DNA from: Streptomyces coelicoflavus
GTDB lineage: Bacteria; Actinomycetota; Actinomycetes; Streptomycetales; Streptomycetaceae
Assembly (NCBI RefSeq): GCF_003112555.1
Contig: NZ_BEWB01000018.1
Location: 62,001 to 126,000, forward strand
Direction of reading: 5' to 3'
Length of the DNA: 64,000 nucleotides
The notes under the pieces were generated by a model. It did not search any database and was not told the origin of the DNA. It worked only from the letters and a program-made list of their open reading frames with translations. Made by a program: the position numbers and the translations under genes. This document shows positions 30,229 to 39,095 of this stretch, one piece after another (within the stretch, counting starts at the first letter, position 1; every line of letters starts with the position of its first letter).

Positions 30229-33075
30229 TCAACCGGAGAAGCCGACGTGCGCGAGCCGCAGTGAGCCGCGCAGCCTGATGCGGAGGTCGTGGACGCCCTC
30301 GGCGACGAGGGGGCCGTCCAGCTCCACGTAGTCGTACGGCCCCGCGGTCGGCGCGGCCGGGGACAGCGCCGTCGTCCACGGGCCCCCGTCCAGGGCCGCC
30401 TCGACCGTGCCGCCGCCCGCGACCGACACGGTCACCCGCGTCACGCCGGTGCCGAAGTCACAGGCTCGGTAGAGCAGTTCGCCCGATCCTCCGGCCGCCG
30501 GCGTCACCGCGTCGCCGGTGACCTTCGTCCGGTCGACGAGCTCCGTGCCGCTCTGCTCGTCGAAGTCGGCCGCCTCCAGACCGCGTTCACGGACCGGGCG
30601 CGGTGCGGCGGGTTCGCCGTCGACGGCGACGGTCGCGGACAGGCGCACGTCCTCGCTGGAGGCGCCCACCAGCAGGTCGTACGGGCCCGGCTCCACCCGC
30701 CACCGGCCGTGCGCCACGTCCCAGAACGCCAGGGCGGACAGCGGGACCTCGAAGGACACCCGGGTCGACGCGCCCGGGGCCAGGGCGAACCGGCGGTGGG
30801 CCAGCAGTTCGCGGCGCGGGCGCGGCACCGACGGCTCGGCGGCACGGACGTAGAGCTGGGCCACCTCGTCGGCGGCCACCTCCCCGGTGTTGGTGACCGT
30901 GAAGGACACCGACACTGACCCGTTCTCGATCCCCGCCGCCAGGTCCGCGTACCCGAAGGACGCGTAGGACAGGCCGTGCCCGAAGGGGAACAGGGGCGTC
31001 CCCTCGAAGTACAGGTAGGTCTGGCGGCCGCCGATCACGTCGTAGTCGAGCAGACCGGGCAGGTCGGCGTCGGCCGCGTACCAGGTCTGCGGGAGCCGGC
31101 CCGCCGGGGAGACGTCCCCGGCGAGGACCCGGGCCAGCGCGGTGCCGGCCGCCTGGCCGCCGTGCGCCGTCCACAGCACCGCCGGGAGCGTCTCGGCGTC
31201 GACCGCGTACGGGTAGGCGGACACCAGCGCGAGCACCGTCGCCGGGTTGGCGGCGCGGGCCGCGCGCAGCAGCCGTTCCTGGTGGCCGGGGAGGCGCAGC
31301 GTCGTACGGTCCTCGGTCTCGCGGCCGTTGATGTGCGGGTCGTTGCCCGCGACCACCACGACCACGTCCGCCCCGGCCGCCGCCCGCGCCACCGCGTCCT
31401 CGCCTCGCTCGGCGACCGTCAGCCCGAAGACCTCGGCGTCCGCGTCGTCAGCGGCAACCTTCACCCCGTCGGCGGCGACCTGGACGGGACGACCCGTTCC
31501 CGTGTGCCTCAGGAGGTGACCGTTCGCGTGCGGTTCCAGCCGGAAGGTCTCCTGCACGACCCAGCCCCCGGGCTGGTCGGCGGAGGCGCGGACGAAGCCG
31601 TCCTCGGCGACGGACAGGTAGCGTCCGTCGGGCGCGCGCAGGGTGAGCACGCCCTCGCCCCAGTCGACGAGCGCCAGTTCGGTGCCGGTGGCGTCGGTGG
31701 TCAGGGGCGGCAGGTCGGTGCGGCCGGCGAGCAGGGCCGGGTCGAGGGCGCCCTCCGTGCCACGCGCCTCGGCGGGGGCCTCGTCCGACGGCGGGACGTG
31801 CAGGAACCTGCCGTCGGCCGTGCGCAGCACGACCCGGTCCACGCCCTCGGCGAAGCTCACGCGGTCGGCGCCGAACCGCTCGTACAGGCCCTCGAGCGGG
31901 GTCGAGCGGTGGAGGAGCGTACCGCTGTACCAGTCGAGCTTGCACTCGTCCGCGAGCAGTCCGACGACGGCGACGCGCGTGCCGGGGGTCAGGGGCAGGA
32001 CGCCGTCGTTCTTGAGCAGGACCACCGCCTGCTCGGCCGCCTCCCGGGCGAGCGCCCGGTGTTCCGGCGAGTCGAAGTCCCGTTCGCTGTCCGCCGTCAC
32101 GGCGTACGGGTCGTGCTCGGCGTCGAACTCGCCGAGCCGGAAACGGACCGACAGCTGCCGCCGCACGGCCGCGTCCACGTCCGCCTCCGTCAGCAGGCCC
32201 TGCTCCAGCGCGCCCCGGACCCGCGCGACGATCCTCGAGGAGTCCGTGCCGTGGTCGGTGAAGCTGTCCACCCCGGCCCGCAGTGCGGCGGCGGTCGCCT
32301 CCTCGTGGGTGTCGAAGTAGTGCTCCGAGTCGACCAGGTTGGAGGGCGCGCCCGCGTCCGAGCAGACCAGGAGGTCCTCCTCCGTCCAGGTGCGCAGGTG
32401 CCCGCCGAGGTGGGGGGAGAGGTGGTTGGGACGGCCGTTGACCAGGTTGTAGGCCGGCATCACCCCGGCCACCGCGCCCGCCTCGACCGTTTCGCGGAAG
32501 GCCCGCAGGTCGTACTCGTTCAGGACGCGCGGCCGGACGGAGGACGAGGAGGTGTCCCGGGCGGTCTCGTTGTTGTGCGCGAGCCAGTGCTTGAGGACGG
32601 GCGCGGTGCGCCAGTACGCCGGGTGGTCGCCGCGCAGTCCCCGGGTGTAGGCGGTGGCGACGGCGGACGTCAGCTTGGGGTCCTCGGAGTAGCCCTCCTC
32701 GTTGCGGCCCCACAGGGGGTGGCGCAGCAGGTTCACGGTGGGGGACCAGACGTTGAGGCCGACGCGTCCGTCCCGTGCGCGCATCACCCGGGCCTCCTTG
32801 GACACCGCTTCGCCGACCCGGCGCACGAGGTCCTCGTTCCAGGTGGCGCCCAGCCCCACGGCCTGCGGGAACACGGTCGCCGGCCCCATCCAGGCGACAC
32901 CGTGCAGCGCCTCCTGGCCGGTGCGGAAGGCGGCGATGCCGAGACGTTCGACCGCGGGCGCGAACTGGTGCAGGAAGGCGGTCTTCTCGTCGAGCGTGAG
33001 CCGCGACATCAGATCGTCGACGCGCTTCGCGAACGGCAGGTGCGGATCACGGAACGGCGGCGTGGGTGCGGTCAC
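30229..33075 (-). CDS. GH3 glycoside hydrolase with inserted beta-rich domain and C-terminal CBM-like domain
   Basis: A 948-residue cytoplasmic-looking GH3 enzyme (no signal peptide), which would release beta-linked glucose or xylose from oligosaccharide ends. The N-terminal TIM-barrel includes LGATWNEDLVRRVGEAVSKE and the nucleophile Asp near residue 240 in LLVCSDAGAP. The second domain (ARDSEAEQAVVLLKNDG-like region onward) is split by about 150 residues of beta-rich repeats (DGRFLHV, DGRYLSV), then resumes at DVVVVVAGNDPHINGRETEDR. A fibronectin-III-like domain and a CBM6-like beta-sandwich (about 810-948) follow. GTG 33075 is chosen because the operator and promoter lie immediately upstream. 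Confidence 0.85.
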   Translation of the reverse strand: MTAPTPPFRDPHLPFAKRVDDLMSRLTLDEKTAFLHQFAPAVERLGIAAFRTGQEALHGVAWMGPATVFPQAVGLGATWNEDLVRRVGEAVSKEARVMRARDGRVGLNVWSPTVNLLRHPLWGRNEEGYSEDPKLTSAVATAYTRGLRGDHPAYWRTAPVLKHWLAHNNETARDTSSSSVRPRVLNEYDLRAFRETVEAGAVAGVMPAYNLVNGRPNHLSPHLGGHLRTWTEEDLLVCSDAGAPSNLVDSEHYFDTHEEATAAALRAGVDSFTDHGTDSSRIVARVRGALEQGLLTEADVDAAVRRQLSVRFRLGEFDAEHDPYAVTADSERDFDSPEHRALAREAAEQAVVLLKNDGVLPLTPGTRVAVVGLLADECKLDWYSGTLLHRSTPLEGLYERFGADRVSFAEGVDRVVLRTADGRFLHVPPSDEAPAEARGTEGALDPALLAGRTDLPPLTTDATGTELALVDWGEGVLTLRAPDGRYLSVAEDGFVRASADQPGGWVVQETFRLEPHANGHLLRHTGTGRPVQVAADGVKVAADDADAEVFGLTVAERGEDAVARAAAGADVVVVVAGNDPHINGRETEDRTTLRLPGHQERLLRAARAANPATVLALVSAYPYAVDAETLPAVLWTAHGGQAAGTALARVLAGDVSPAGRLPQTWYAADADLPGLLDYDVIGGRQTYLYFEGTPLFPFGHGLSYASFGYADLAAGIENGSVSVSFTVTNTGEVAADEVAQLYVRAAEPSVPRPRRELLAHRRFALAPGASTRVSFEVPLSALAFWDVAHGRWRVEPGPYDLLVGASSEDVRLSATVAVDGEPAAPRPVRERGLEAADFDEQSGTELVDRTKVTGDAVTPAAGGSGELLYRACDFGTGVTRVTVSVAGGGTVEAALDGGPWTTALSPAAPTAGPYDYVELDGPLVAEGVHDLRIRLRGSLRLAHVGFSG

Positions 33076-33109
33076 GTGGAGGTCCCCTTGCGATGGAGCG
33101 GGTAGGACG

Positions 33110-33123
33110 TCGAAGCGCTTCGA
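33110..33123 (-). promoter_or_regulatory. LacI-type operator of the GH3 gene
   Basis: The perfect 14-base palindrome TCGAAGCGCTTCGA lies 35 bases before the GH3 start. It overlaps the first base of the proposed -10 box. The central GCGC is typical of LacI/GalR operators. Confidence 0.8.
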
Positions 33124-33152
33124 TGCTCTGTGCAGCCCAGGGTGGGTGTCAA
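33123..33152 (-). promoter_or_regulatory. Promoter of the GH3 gene
   Basis: Read on the minus strand, TTGACA (33152-33147) is a perfect -35 box, and GAGCAT (33128-33123) is a -10 box after 18 bases. Transcription would start within or next to the operator. Confidence 0.55.
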
Positions 33153-33260
33153 GAGACCGCGACGGATCGCGACCGAGCCCGCCCGGCATTGCAACGTGGA
33201 GAGGAGGAGTTCCGTCAAGTCCCCTGCGGGCAGTGCCGGTCAGGAATCTTGGGACGGCTC

Positions 33261-33289
33261 TTGTGCCCCCCGAGGGGTTAACTTAACCT
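33261..33289 (+). promoter_or_regulatory. Promoter of the sugar transporter operon
   Basis: TTGTGC (33261-33266) and TAACCT (33284-33289) are 17 bases apart. The start point would fall near 33296, just before the operator at 33300-33313. Confidence 0.5.
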
Positions 33290-33299
33290 CGCTGCAACA

Positions 33300-33313
33300 T
33301 CGAAGCGCTTCGA
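33300..33313 (+). promoter_or_regulatory. LacI-type operator of the transporter operon
   Basis: The palindrome TCGAAGCGCTTCGA occurs again, identical over 14 bases to the copy at 33110-33123. It lies just past the predicted transcription start, where a bound repressor would block initiation. Confidence 0.8.
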
Positions 33314-33404
33314 CGCGAACTGGTCCCAGTTCTCTCAAGACACCGACCCGACGGCCCCCGTCGGGTGTCCCGGTGCGCCACGAAGGCACGAAGGGTTGAC
33401 GCAA

Positions 33405-35090
33405 ATGACGCCGAACGCCGCCTCCGGTCCCAGCCGGAGAAGTTTCCTCGCCTCCACCGCGGTCGCCACCGCAGCGGTGGCGGGAGGAGTGCCGCTGCTC
33501 TCCGCCTGCGGCGGATCCGACGGAGGCTCGCGCGACGGCACCACGTCGAAGAAGGACGCCAAGAAGATCCTCCCGGCGTACGTGGCGAGCAACGTGGTCA
33601 CCCCCGACATCCCCAGCAAGAACGGTTCGGCGGTCGGCTTCACCGGCAAGCTCGACCTGGCGGGCCTGAAGTCCTCGGTGCCGAAGAAGCTCGGCAAGGG
33701 CGGCGAGGTCACCGTCATGTCGCCGTTCTGGGGGTCCCCGCCCAAGGAGGACAACGCCTACTACACGTCGATGAACGACCTCATCGGCGTCGACGTGGTC
33801 TGGCAGAACCAGGACGGCAACACCTACGACCAGAAGCTCGGCGCCGTCCTCGCCTCCAGCGAGGTGCCCGACGTGGTGGTCGTGCCCGGCTGGAACATGA
33901 CCGGAAAGATCCCGAGCGCCATCATCGGCAAGTTCGCCGACCTGGGCCCCTACCTCTCCGGCGACGCGGTCAAGGAGTACCCGAACCTCGCCGCGATCCC
34001 CACCGACGCCTGGCAGCGGTCCATCTTCGGCGGCAAGCTGCGCGGCCTGCCCATGCCGTCCTCGTACGTCACCGGCATCGTCCCGTTCTACCGCCAGGAC
34101 GTCTTCGAGAAGGAGGGCTACGAAATCCCCCGCTCGTGCGACGAGTTCATGGCGCTGGCCAAGGACGCCACCAACGCCAGGGCCAAGCGCTGGGCCTGCC
34201 TGGACATGAAGTGGACCGCCTTCAACGCCTTCGGTGTGCTCTCCGGCAACGAGAAGTCGCTCGGCTGGAACGAGACCGACGGCAAGCTGATCTACCGCAT
34301 CGAGACCGAGGAGTACCTCGAGGCACTGGAGTGGACGCGCAAGCTGTTCGCCGCCGGCGTCGTCCACCCCGACGCCAAGCTCGGCAAGTCCAACGCCGCC
34401 GACCCCGGCCCCAAGTTCGCCGCCGGTGAGTTCCTGATCTACAACCAGGACATGTCGCAGTGGTGGAGCCGCACCGCCGAACAGGCCACGCAGAACCCGG
34501 AGTTCCGTATCTGGGGCATGGACCTCTTCGGTCACGACGGCGGCGCCCCGACCCTGTGGGCGCAGAACCCGGCGAGCATCTTCGCCTTCGTCAACAAGAA
34601 GGCGTCCGAGGCCGTGATCCGAGACGTGCTGGCCGTCGCCAACGTCACCGCCGCGCCGTACGGGACCAAGGAGTACATGGCCACCAACTACGGCGTGGAA
34701 GGCACCCACTACACCGTCAAGGACGGCGTGCCCACCAAGACGGACCAGGGCAACATCGACGTGATGAACGCCTACGTGATGGTGGCGAGCCCCGCCGCGA
34801 CCATCGCCCACCCCGACTTCCCCGAGGTGGCCAAGGGGCAGGTCGAGTGGCAGCAGCGCATGGGCGCCGTCACCAAGAAGCCCTCGTTCTACGGCATGCA
34901 GATCACCGAGCCGGCCCGCTACACCAACCTCTCCAACGACTTCGAGCAGCTTGAGGACGACATCGTCCGCGGCCGCAAGAAGATCGCCGACATGCAGCAG
35001 GCCGTCTCCGACTGGAAGAGCAAGGGCGGGGACAAGCTCCGCGACTGGTACCGGAAGATCCTCGACGAGAACGGTTCCGCGGCCGGCTGA
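33405..35090 (+). CDS. Oligosaccharide-binding ABC transporter lipoprotein (LplA-like)
   Basis: A 561-residue extracellular solute-binding protein. The N-terminus has a twin-arginine motif (SRRSFLAS) and a lipobox LLSAC with Cys35, so it is a Tat-exported lipoprotein. Its length, well above the 400-450 residues of monosaccharide or disaccharide receptors, and blocks such as VTVMSPFWGSPPKEDN and GQNPASIFAF-like AQNPASIFAF fit the LplA family of oligosaccharide receptors. It opens an operon with two permeases and two glycosidases under a LacI operator. ATG 33405 is used; an in-frame TTG at 33396 is possible. No ATPase gene is nearby, so a shared MsiK-type ATPase is likely. Confidence 0.88.
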   Translation: MTPNAASGPSRRSFLASTAVATAAVAGGVPLLSACGGSDGGSRDGTTSKKDAKKILPAYVASNVVTPDIPSKNGSAVGFTGKLDLAGLKSSVPKKLGKGGEVTVMSPFWGSPPKEDNAYYTSMNDLIGVDVVWQNQDGNTYDQKLGAVLASSEVPDVVVVPGWNMTGKIPSAIIGKFADLGPYLSGDAVKEYPNLAAIPTDAWQRSIFGGKLRGLPMPSSYVTGIVPFYRQDVFEKEGYEIPRSCDEFMALAKDATNARAKRWACLDMKWTAFNAFGVLSGNEKSLGWNETDGKLIYRIETEEYLEALEWTRKLFAAGVVHPDAKLGKSNAADPGPKFAAGEFLIYNQDMSQWWSRTAEQATQNPEFRIWGMDLFGHDGGAPTLWAQNPASIFAFVNKKASEAVIRDVLAVANVTAAPYGTKEYMATNYGVEGTHYTVKDGVPTKTDQGNIDVMNAYVMVASPAATIAHPDFPEVAKGQVEWQQRMGAVTKKPSFYGMQITEPARYTNLSNDFEQLEDDIVRGRKKIADMQQAVSDWKSKGGDKLRDWYRKILDENGSAAG

Positions 35091-35116
35091 CCAGGTACGA
35101 GGCAAGGAGAACCGCC

Positions 35117-36154
35117 GTGTCGCACAGCACGGTGCCTCGGACCGACACCGAGGCCGAAGAAGTCAAGAAGAAGCTCCCGGAGGCGCACGGCGGCGACAAG
35201 GGGGCCCCGGACAAACCGGCCACCGGGAAGCTGAGCCTGCGGCTGAGGTTCCGGCGCGACCGCGTCCTGCTGCTGATGACGCTGCCGGCCGTCGTGCTGC
35301 TCCTGGTCTTCAACTACGTGCCGATCCTCGGCAACGTCGTCGCCTTCCAGGAGTACGACCCCTACCTCAGCGACAACGGCGTCGTCTCCATCCTGCACAG
35401 CCCGTGGGTGGGCCTGGAGAACTTCCAGCGGATCTTCGAGGACTCCGCCTTCTGGAACGCGGTCCGGAACACCCTCGTCCTCTTCGTCCTCCAGCTCCTG
35501 CTGTACTTCCCCATCCCGATCCTGCTCGCGCTGCTCATCAACAGCGTGGTCAGGCCCCGGGTCCGGGCGATCTCGCAGGCCATCCTCTACCTGCCGCACT
35601 TCTTCTCGTGGGTGCTGGTCGTCGCCGTCTTCCAGCAGCTCCTCGGCGGCGCCGGGCTCCTCTCCCAGCTGCTGCGGCAGCACGGGTACGACGGGCTCGA
35701 CATCATGACCGACCCCGACACCTTCAAGTTCCTGATCACCGCGCAGAGCGTGTGGAAGGACGCCGGCTGGGGGATCATCGTCTTCCTCGCCGCCCTCGCC
35801 TCGGTCAGCCCCGACCTGTACGAGGCGGCCGCGATGGACGGCGCGAACCGCTGGCGCCGCATGTGGCACGTCACCCTGCCCGCACTGCGCCCGGTCGTCG
35901 CCCTGCTCCTGGTGCTCCGCGTCGGCGACGCCCTCACCGTCGGATTCGAACAGATCCTCCTGCAACGCGGCGCCGTGGGGCCGGGCGCCGCGGAGGTCCT
36001 GGACACCTTCGTGTGGTGGAACGGCGTACGCAACCAGGACTTCGGCTACGCGGCCGCCGCCGGCCTCGTCAAGGGCGTCATCAGTCTCGGCCTCGTCCTC
36101 GCGGCCAACAAGGTGGCCCACCTCATGGGCGAGCAGGGGGTGTACAAGAAGTGA
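35117..36154 (+). CDS. Sugar ABC transporter permease (LplB-like)
   Basis: A 345-residue permease. A charged cytoplasmic N-terminus of about 50 residues precedes six transmembrane segments starting at RVLLLMTLPAVVLLLVFNYVP. The ATPase-docking loop reads EAAAMDGANRWRRMWHVTLP, the EAA motif of carbohydrate (CUT1) importers. The block NVVAFQEYDPY is typical of LplB-type permeases for complex glycans. The GTG at 35117 follows GGCAAGGAGAACCGCC. Its stop overlaps the next permease start (GTGA). Confidence 0.9.
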   Translation: MSHSTVPRTDTEAEEVKKKLPEAHGGDKGAPDKPATGKLSLRLRFRRDRVLLLMTLPAVVLLLVFNYVPILGNVVAFQEYDPYLSDNGVVSILHSPWVGLENFQRIFEDSAFWNAVRNTLVLFVLQLLLYFPIPILLALLINSVVRPRVRAISQAILYLPHFFSWVLVVAVFQQLLGGAGLLSQLLRQHGYDGLDIMTDPDTFKFLITAQSVWKDAGWGIIVFLAALASVSPDLYEAAAMDGANRWRRMWHVTLPALRPVVALLLVLRVGDALTVGFEQILLQRGAVGPGAAEVLDTFVWWNGVRNQDFGYAAAAGLVKGVISLGLVLAANKVAHLMGEQGVYKK

Positions 36155-37125
36155 CCGCCGTACCCGAAGCGACCTCCGTCCGAGAGGCGACGACCTCCGC
36201 GGGCGACCGGCCGGCGCGCCCACCCCGCCGGTGGGCGGCCCCGCCCCGCCCCGTGTGGGAGGAGAGGCCCAGCCGCGCCGGACTCGCCGGCAAGGGGCTC
36301 GTCCTGCTCCTGGCCTGCCTGGGCATCCTGTTCCCGCTGTGGATCGTGATCGTCACCAGCCTGTCCACCCGCAAGTCCATCGACGAGGCCGGCGGCCTGG
36401 TGATGATCCCCAAGGACATCACCTTCGTCGCCTACCAGGAACTGCTCAGCGGCGGCCAGGTCACCCGCGCCGCGCTCGTCAGCGTGGGCATCACCCTCGT
36501 CGGCACCCTGTTCTCCATGGCGGTGTCCGTGCTGTGCGCCTACGGGCTCTCCCGCAGCGGCTCCCTCGCCCACCGCTGGATCCTCATGGTGCTGCTCGCC
36601 ACCATGTTCTTCAGCGCCGGTCTCATCCCCACCTACCTGCTGGTGCAGTCCCTGGGCCTCACCGACAGCTACCTCGCGCTGATCCTGCCGAGCGCCATCA
36701 GCGTCTTCAACATCCTGGTGCTGCGCGGCTTCTTCATGGGCATCTCCCAGGAACTGATCGACAGCGCCCGCATCGACGGCGCCGGCGACCTGCGCATCCT
36801 GTGGCAGATCGTGCTGCCGCTGTCCCGCGCGGTGGTCGCGGTGATCACGCTGTTCTACGCCGTCGGCTACTGGAGTGCCTGGTTCAACGCCTCCCTCTAC
36901 CTGAACGACCAGGACATGCTGCCGCTCCAGAACGTCATGATCCAGCTGGTGCAGAAGCAGGAGGCGCCGGTCGGCCTCGGCCAGGCGATCAAGACCGGTG
37001 AACTCTCCGGCCTAGCCGTGCAGATGGCCGTGATGGTCATGGCCCTGCTGCCGGTCGCCGTCCTGTCGCCCTTCGTCCAGCGCCACTTCAAGAAGGGCAT
37101 GCTCACCGGGGCGGTGAAGGGCTGA
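36151..37125 (+). CDS. Sugar ABC transporter permease (LplC/YtcP-like)
   Basis: A 324-residue CUT1 permease partner with six membrane segments after a Pro/Arg-rich N-terminus of about 50 residues. The docking loop reads DSARIDGAGDLRILWQIVLP. The block MFFSAGLIPTYLLVQSLGL is typical of the LplC group. The start GTG at 36151 overlaps the preceding stop and the stop overlaps the GH42 start, so the whole cassette is translationally coupled. Confidence 0.9.
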   Translation: MTAVPEATSVREATTSAGDRPARPPRRWAAPPRPVWEERPSRAGLAGKGLVLLLACLGILFPLWIVIVTSLSTRKSIDEAGGLVMIPKDITFVAYQELLSGGQVTRAALVSVGITLVGTLFSMAVSVLCAYGLSRSGSLAHRWILMVLLATMFFSAGLIPTYLLVQSLGLTDSYLALILPSAISVFNILVLRGFFMGISQELIDSARIDGAGDLRILWQIVLPLSRAVVAVITLFYAVGYWSAWFNASLYLNDQDMLPLQNVMIQLVQKQEAPVGLGQAIKTGELSGLAVQMAVMVMALLPVAVLSPFVQRHFKKGMLTGAVKG

Positions 37126-39095
37126 TGCCGCACCTGTCCGACGCCACCCTGGGCCGCATCCTCTACGGCGGCGACTACAACCCCGAGCAGTGGCCCGAGG
37201 AGACCTGGCCCGAGGACGTCCGCCTGATGAAGGCCGCCGGCGTCAACTCCGTCACCCTCGGCGTCTTCTCCTGGTCGAAGCTCGAACCGCGCCCCGACGT
37301 CCACGACTTCGCCTGGCTCGACCGGCTCATGGACCTGATGCACACCCACGGCATCGGCGTCGTCCTCGCCACCCCCACCGCCTCACCCCCGCCCTGGCTG
37401 GGGCACCTGCACCCCGACACGCTGCCCCGCGACGAGGACGGCCGCACCGAGTGGTGGGGCGGCCGGCAGCACTTCTCGCACTCCAGCACCGTCTACCGCC
37501 GCCACGCCGCCGCCATCACCGAGGCCCTGGCCGCGCGCTACGGGCAGCACCCCGCCCTCACCATGTGGCACATCAACAACGAGTACTGCACCTACGACCA
37601 CGGCGACGAGGCCGCCGCCCGCTTCCGCCGCTGGCTCGAGGACCGCTACGGCACCCTCGACGCCCTCAACACCGCCTGGGGCACCGCCTTCTGGAGCCAG
37701 GGCTACGGCGACTGGGCGGAGATCCTGCCGGCCCGCCGCACCCACTACCTCAAGAACCCGGCGCAGGTCCTCGACTTCCGGCGCTTCACCTCCGACATGC
37801 TCCTGGAGTGCTACACCGCCGAGCGCGACATCGTCCGCCGCCACAGCCCCCACCTCCCGGTCACCACCAACTTCATGCCGCTGTGGGCGGGACAGGACGC
37901 CTGGCGCTGGGCCGAGGAGGAGGACGTCGTCTCCGTCGACCTCTACCCCGACCCGCGCGACCCGTCCGGCGCCCAGCACGGCGCCCTCGTCCAGGACATG
38001 ACCCGCTCCCAGGCACGCGGCCCGTGGATGCTCATGGAACAGGCGGCCGGACCCGTCAACTGGCGCGGAGTGAACCACCCCAAGCCGCGCGGTCTCCACC
38101 GCCTCTGGTCGCTCCAGGCCGTGGCCCGCGGCGCCGACGCCGTCTGCCACTTCCAGTGGCGGCAGTCCCGGCAGGGCGCCGAGAAGTTCCACTCCGGGAT
38201 GGTCTCCCACGCCGGCGAGCAGGGACGCACGTACCAGGAGGTGCGGCGGCTCGGCGCCGACCTGGCCCGGATCGCCCCGCACGTCACCGGCGCCGCGGTC
38301 ACCGCCGACGTCGCCGTCCTGCACGACTGGCACTCCTGGTGGGCCGGCGACCAGGAGGCCCGGCCCTCCCGCGAGGCCGACTACCCGGACGTCCTCGGCG
38401 CCTGGCACCGCGCGCTCTGGCGGGCCGGAATCACCACCGACTTCGCCCACCCCGGCCACGACCTGACCCGCTACCGGCTCGTCGTCGTCCCGCAGCTCTA
38501 CCTCCTCACCGACGCCGCCGTCGACAACCTCCTCGCGTACGTGCGCGGCGGCGGCACCCTCGTCTGCGGCTTCCTGACCGGCGTCGCCGACCAGGACGAC
38601 CGGGTACGGCCCGGCGCCATGGACGCCCGGCTGCGCGGCCTGTTCGGCATCCGCACCCTCCACGAGTGGTGGCCGCTGGAGCCGGGCGGCAGCGCCGAGT
38701 GCGAGGGCGGCCTGCGCGGCACCCTGTGGTCCGAGGAACTGGAGCCCGACGGCTCCGCCGACGAGACCGTGCCGTACAAGGGCGGCGAACTCGACGGACT
38801 GCCGGCCGTACTGCGCAAGGGCCGCGCCTGGTACGTCTCCACGCTCCCCGAGCCGGACGCGCTGCGCGCCCTGCTGGCCCGCGTCGCCGCCGGCGCGGAC
38901 GTCCGTCCGGTGCTCGACGGGCTTCCGGACGGCGTCGAGGCGGTCCGGCGAGGAGACCTGTTGTTCCTGCTCAACCACGGCCGCGAACCGGTCACCGTCG
39001 ACCTCCCCGGCACCCACCACGACCTGCTGACGGAGACGACGGCGACCGACCGGATCACCCTCGGCCGCTACGCCGTGGCGGTGCTGAAGCCATGA
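37125..39095 (+). CDS. GH42 beta-galactosidase
   Basis: A 656-residue GH42 enzyme without signal peptide, so it works on imported oligosaccharide. The opening GGDYNPEQWPEETWPEDVRLMK is a family hallmark. The acid/base Glu153 lies in MWHINNEY and the nucleophile Glu305 in WMLMEQAAGPVNWR. A trimerisation (flavodoxin-like) domain of about residues 385-590 and a small beta domain follow. It releases beta-linked galactose with retention. It is coupled by one-base and four-base overlaps to the genes before and after. Confidence 0.93.
   Translation: MPHLSDATLGRILYGGDYNPEQWPEETWPEDVRLMKAAGVNSVTLGVFSWSKLEPRPDVHDFAWLDRLMDLMHTHGIGVVLATPTASPPPWLGHLHPDTLPRDEDGRTEWWGGRQHFSHSSTVYRRHAAAITEALAARYGQHPALTMWHINNEYCTYDHGDEAAARFRRWLEDRYGTLDALNTAWGTAFWSQGYGDWAEILPARRTHYLKNPAQVLDFRRFTSDMLLECYTAERDIVRRHSPHLPVTTNFMPLWAGQDAWRWAEEEDVVSVDLYPDPRDPSGAQHGALVQDMTRSQARGPWMLMEQAAGPVNWRGVNHPKPRGLHRLWSLQAVARGADAVCHFQWRQSRQGAEKFHSGMVSHAGEQGRTYQEVRRLGADLARIAPHVTGAAVTADVAVLHDWHSWWAGDQEARPSREADYPDVLGAWHRALWRAGITTDFAHPGHDLTRYRLVVVPQLYLLTDAAVDNLLAYVRGGGTLVCGFLTGVADQDDRVRPGAMDARLRGLFGIRTLHEWWPLEPGGSAECEGGLRGTLWSEELEPDGSADETVPYKGGELDGLPAVLRKGRAWYVSTLPEPDALRALLARVAAGADVRPVLDGLPDGVEAVRRGDLLFLLNHGREPVTVDLPGTHHDLLTETTATDRITLGRYAVAVLKP

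Larger units (their letters stand above)
33076..33404. other. Divergent control region of the sugar island (329 bp)
   Basis: There is no gene here. The region holds the promoters of the GH3 gene (minus strand) and of the transporter operon (plus strand), each with one copy of the island palindrome. The two palindrome centres are 190 bp apart. Confidence 0.7.

Noticed and set aside
30976-33105. 709-codon plus-strand gene
   Set aside because: It lies fully antisense to the GH3 gene, has poor family content, and is explained by high GC in the opposite strand.
30229-33189. GH3 start at 33189
   Set aside because: It would put the operator and promoter boxes inside the coding region; GTG 33075 starts the conserved sequence.
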